Source: Taiwanofungus camphoratus (taxonomy: Eukaryota > Basidiomycota > Agaricomycetes > Polyporales > Taiwanofungaceae). Taken from it: a stretch of 64,000 nucleotides of DNA. The notes below the pieces were generated by a model, which was not told where the DNA came from, made no database searches, and saw nothing but the letters and a program-made list of their open reading frames with translations. The translations under genes were made by a program, and so were the position numbers. Positions 62,405 through 64,000 of this stretch are shown piece after piece (within the stretch, counting starts at the first letter, position 1; each line of letters begins with the position of its first letter). The DNA is taken from positions 806,001 through 870,000 of the forward strand of contig CP021231.1 of NCBI GenBank assembly GCA_003999685.1, in the 5' to 3' direction.

Positions 62405-63240
62405 ATGAGCGCCATTCATTATCGGCAGTACACGGGCGAGTCTGATTTACCTCATATCATGGCCCTCGTCCAGCGCGAGCTGAGCGAGCCGTATGTCATA
62501 TTCACGTATCGCTACTTTCTCCACCAATGGTGCGTGCTACTCGTTCATTCTCTCGTGCACGACATTCATAGCACCTGCGACGTCCTCAGGCCGCACTTGT
62601 CTTTCCTCGTGAGCGACTCAGACAAACCCGTGCATCGGCAGTACAGTAAACTCGACTATTCAGGCATGCCCCGGCGAGTCGTCTGATCCCGTGGGCGTCA
62701 TCGTCTGCAAGCAGAGCATGCACAAAGACATCACGAACAGAGGCTATATCGCCATGTTGAGTGTCCATCGAGATTGGCGGAAGCGTGGTATTGGTGAGTG
62801 TCGCAAGCATTGTTCTTTTATTGGTATGCAAATGATATCTTCCATTGCGGCAGCAAGCACACTCGTCCGTCGCTCTCTTGAGGAAATGAAACGTCATGGC
62901 GCAGAAGAGGTGAATGGGTATATAGCGCTTGGGTTGCTCGAGCTGACTGACCATTTTGATGAGCTAGGTCGTATTGGAGACTGAATTTGACAACTCTGCC
63001 GCTCTTTCGTTGTACGAATCCCTCGGTTTCATACGAGAAAAAAGGCTCTTCCGATTCTATCTGAACGGTAAAGACGCTTTTCGGCTGGTGCTCGTGGTAC
63101 CTCCTTCCTTGGACGTGGATGATGAGGAAGAACTTGCCACTCGAATACAACCGACCAAGCCGCTCTATCTTGCACCCCCTCGCATGATCGCCATTCCCCC
63201 CTCACCCTGCGAACGAGATGACGAAGTATCATCTCGTTAA
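62405..63240 (+). CDS. NAA30: NatC N-alpha-acetyltransferase catalytic subunit
   Basis: Exon chain: [20 protein letters not shown] to FTYRYFLHQ, then WPHLSFL, then [20 protein letters not shown] with [18 protein letters not shown], then [19 protein letters not shown], then [20 protein letters not shown] to the stop at 63,238-63,240. The acetyl-CoA loop RxxGxA appears as RKRGIA across an intron; YESLGF and RLFRFYLNG match NAA30/MAK3. NatC acetylates Met-Leu, Met-Ile and Met-Phe N-termini at the ribosome. The tail of about 55 residues after the GNAT fold is unusual and proline-rich. Confidence 0.9.
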
Positions 63241-63985
63241 TTTTTTGTATTTGCTCTAATGAGTTGCAACCTTTCAGGTATTCCGTCGTCCTTCTTGCAC
63301 TCTTAATTATTGCATCAGGTACCTTATGTGCTGTACGTGCTCTGAACCCTCTCCACTCTGTTGTGATGTATTGTTACGTGTACATTCTTGGAATCTTCCA
63401 CTCACTGCGTATATTACCTCTGAAGACAGCGATCCATGACCGACCGAAATTGAGGATTGTGCCCAAGAATTCATCCAGAATCCCGACCAGGAAAATCGAA
63501 AGGGGAAAGTGCACATACGTGACGTTCAGCCTTTCAGGCGTCCTGGATGGCGCTGACCGGAACATCCGACAAGCGGTGATACCTGCTTTTAGGAGCCCAG
63601 GACGTGTAGCAGAGTACCGCCAACACAGCAGCGTGTGTCACAAGCTTGTGTGCGACGTGGCATCAAGCTGTCGACGGCGCAGGATGAGTGATGAGAGCAA
63701 CGACCATTCGGCGCAGAAGGAAGCCCCCGAGCAGTGCTTGGGGTCTACATTCCTCGGTGAAACTACAATTTTCAAAGCCAGAAAACTCATGTGTTCTTGA
63801 ACTTACGACAAATACAAGCTGGGATTGAAAATATATTTACTCATCAATAACCACCTAAGCAGCAAAAGGATCCGCTGGAGTTCCACGGGGTCCTCCCTCT
63901 GCTATGTGTTGACGTGGCGCGACGAACTGAGCAGACGATATAAGAGCGCGTCCGGCGCCTACCAACTCACAGCAGTTTCTCCATC
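63241..63985. other. Intergenic stretch with promoter of the last gene
   Basis: A long plus-strand frame (to 63,800) lacks an ATG at its start and has no recognised domain, so it is probably chance. GATATAAGAG at 63,938-63,947 is a likely TATA box about 40 bp before the ATG at 63,986. Confidence 0.45.
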
Positions 63986-64000
63986 ATGTCTCTCCCCCGC
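63986..64000 (+). CDS. 5' end of a gene leaving the window
   Basis: An ATG after CCATC opens MSLPR at the right edge, placed properly behind a TATA box and a CA-rich leader. Nothing can be said about its function. Confidence 0.4.

Noticed and set aside
63264-63800. 178-codon plus-strand frame after NAA30
   Set aside because: It does not begin at an ATG and shows no domain; it probably covers the 3' UTR and spacer.

Overview
The window looks like nuclear DNA of a filamentous basidiomycete (Agaricomycetes, perhaps a polypore; species not identified). The genes are dense and cut by many short introns, mostly 45-65 nt with GT-AG ends. The proteins are eukaryotic housekeeping proteins with fungal traits, mixed with a cytochrome P450 and decayed F-box paralogs. 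No rRNA, tRNA, CRISPR array or bacterial operon was seen. All gene models come from reading-frame continuity, splice signals and recalled family motifs; no database search was run.

Layout. 0.9-2.6 kb: C2H2 zinc-finger gene with a duplicated exon-intron module, followed by pyrimidine-rich tandem repeats (2.7-3.75 kb). 4.8-7.5 kb: Osh4/Kes1-type oxysterol-binding protein. 8.1-11.9 kb (-): cytosolic leucyl-tRNA synthetase, divergent from a Swi2/Snf2 ERCC6L2-like translocase (12.3-17.6 kb) whose P-loop appears to need a 1-nt exon. 17.8-19.9 kb (-): METTL14-type m6A writer subunit with a Met/Gly-rich tail, divergent from NOC2 (20.3-23.0 kb). 23.6-24.0 kb (-): small complex III assembly factor (UQCC2/CBP6-like). 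24.0-30.2 kb: gene-poor stretch. 30.3-32.1 kb: D-arabinono-1,4-lactone oxidase. 32.4-33.3 kb (-): UBC7/UBE2G2-type E2. 34.2-38.4 kb (-): RNA polymerase III second-largest subunit. 38.7-39.9 kb: UBE2G1-type E2. 40.9-43.3 kb: cytochrome P450. 44.1-48.0 kb (-): two decayed F-box/leucine-rich paralogs with a 156-bp MITE beside the second. 49.3-51.8 kb: divergent pair encoding the two halves of a Tm-1-like protein (UPF0261 and TIM-barrel). 54.1-55.0 kb: SFT2 Golgi protein, convergent with the large nucleoporin NUP192/205 (55.2-62.2 kb, -), itself divergent from the NatC acetyltransferase NAA30/MAK3 (62.4-63.2 kb). A new gene starts at 63,986 and leaves the window.

Functionally the window is mainly information processing (LeuRS, Pol III, NOC2, METTL14, ERCC6L2-like, NUP192), protein turnover and modification (two UBE2G E2s, NAA30), and membrane or redox metabolism (OSBP, SFT2, ALO1, UQCC2-like, P450). 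Many neighbours are head-to-head pairs separated by roughly 190-470 bp. The most unusual items are the 1-nt exon, the split divergent Tm-1 pair, the METTL14 variant, the MITE and the repeat-built 3' flank of the zinc-finger gene.
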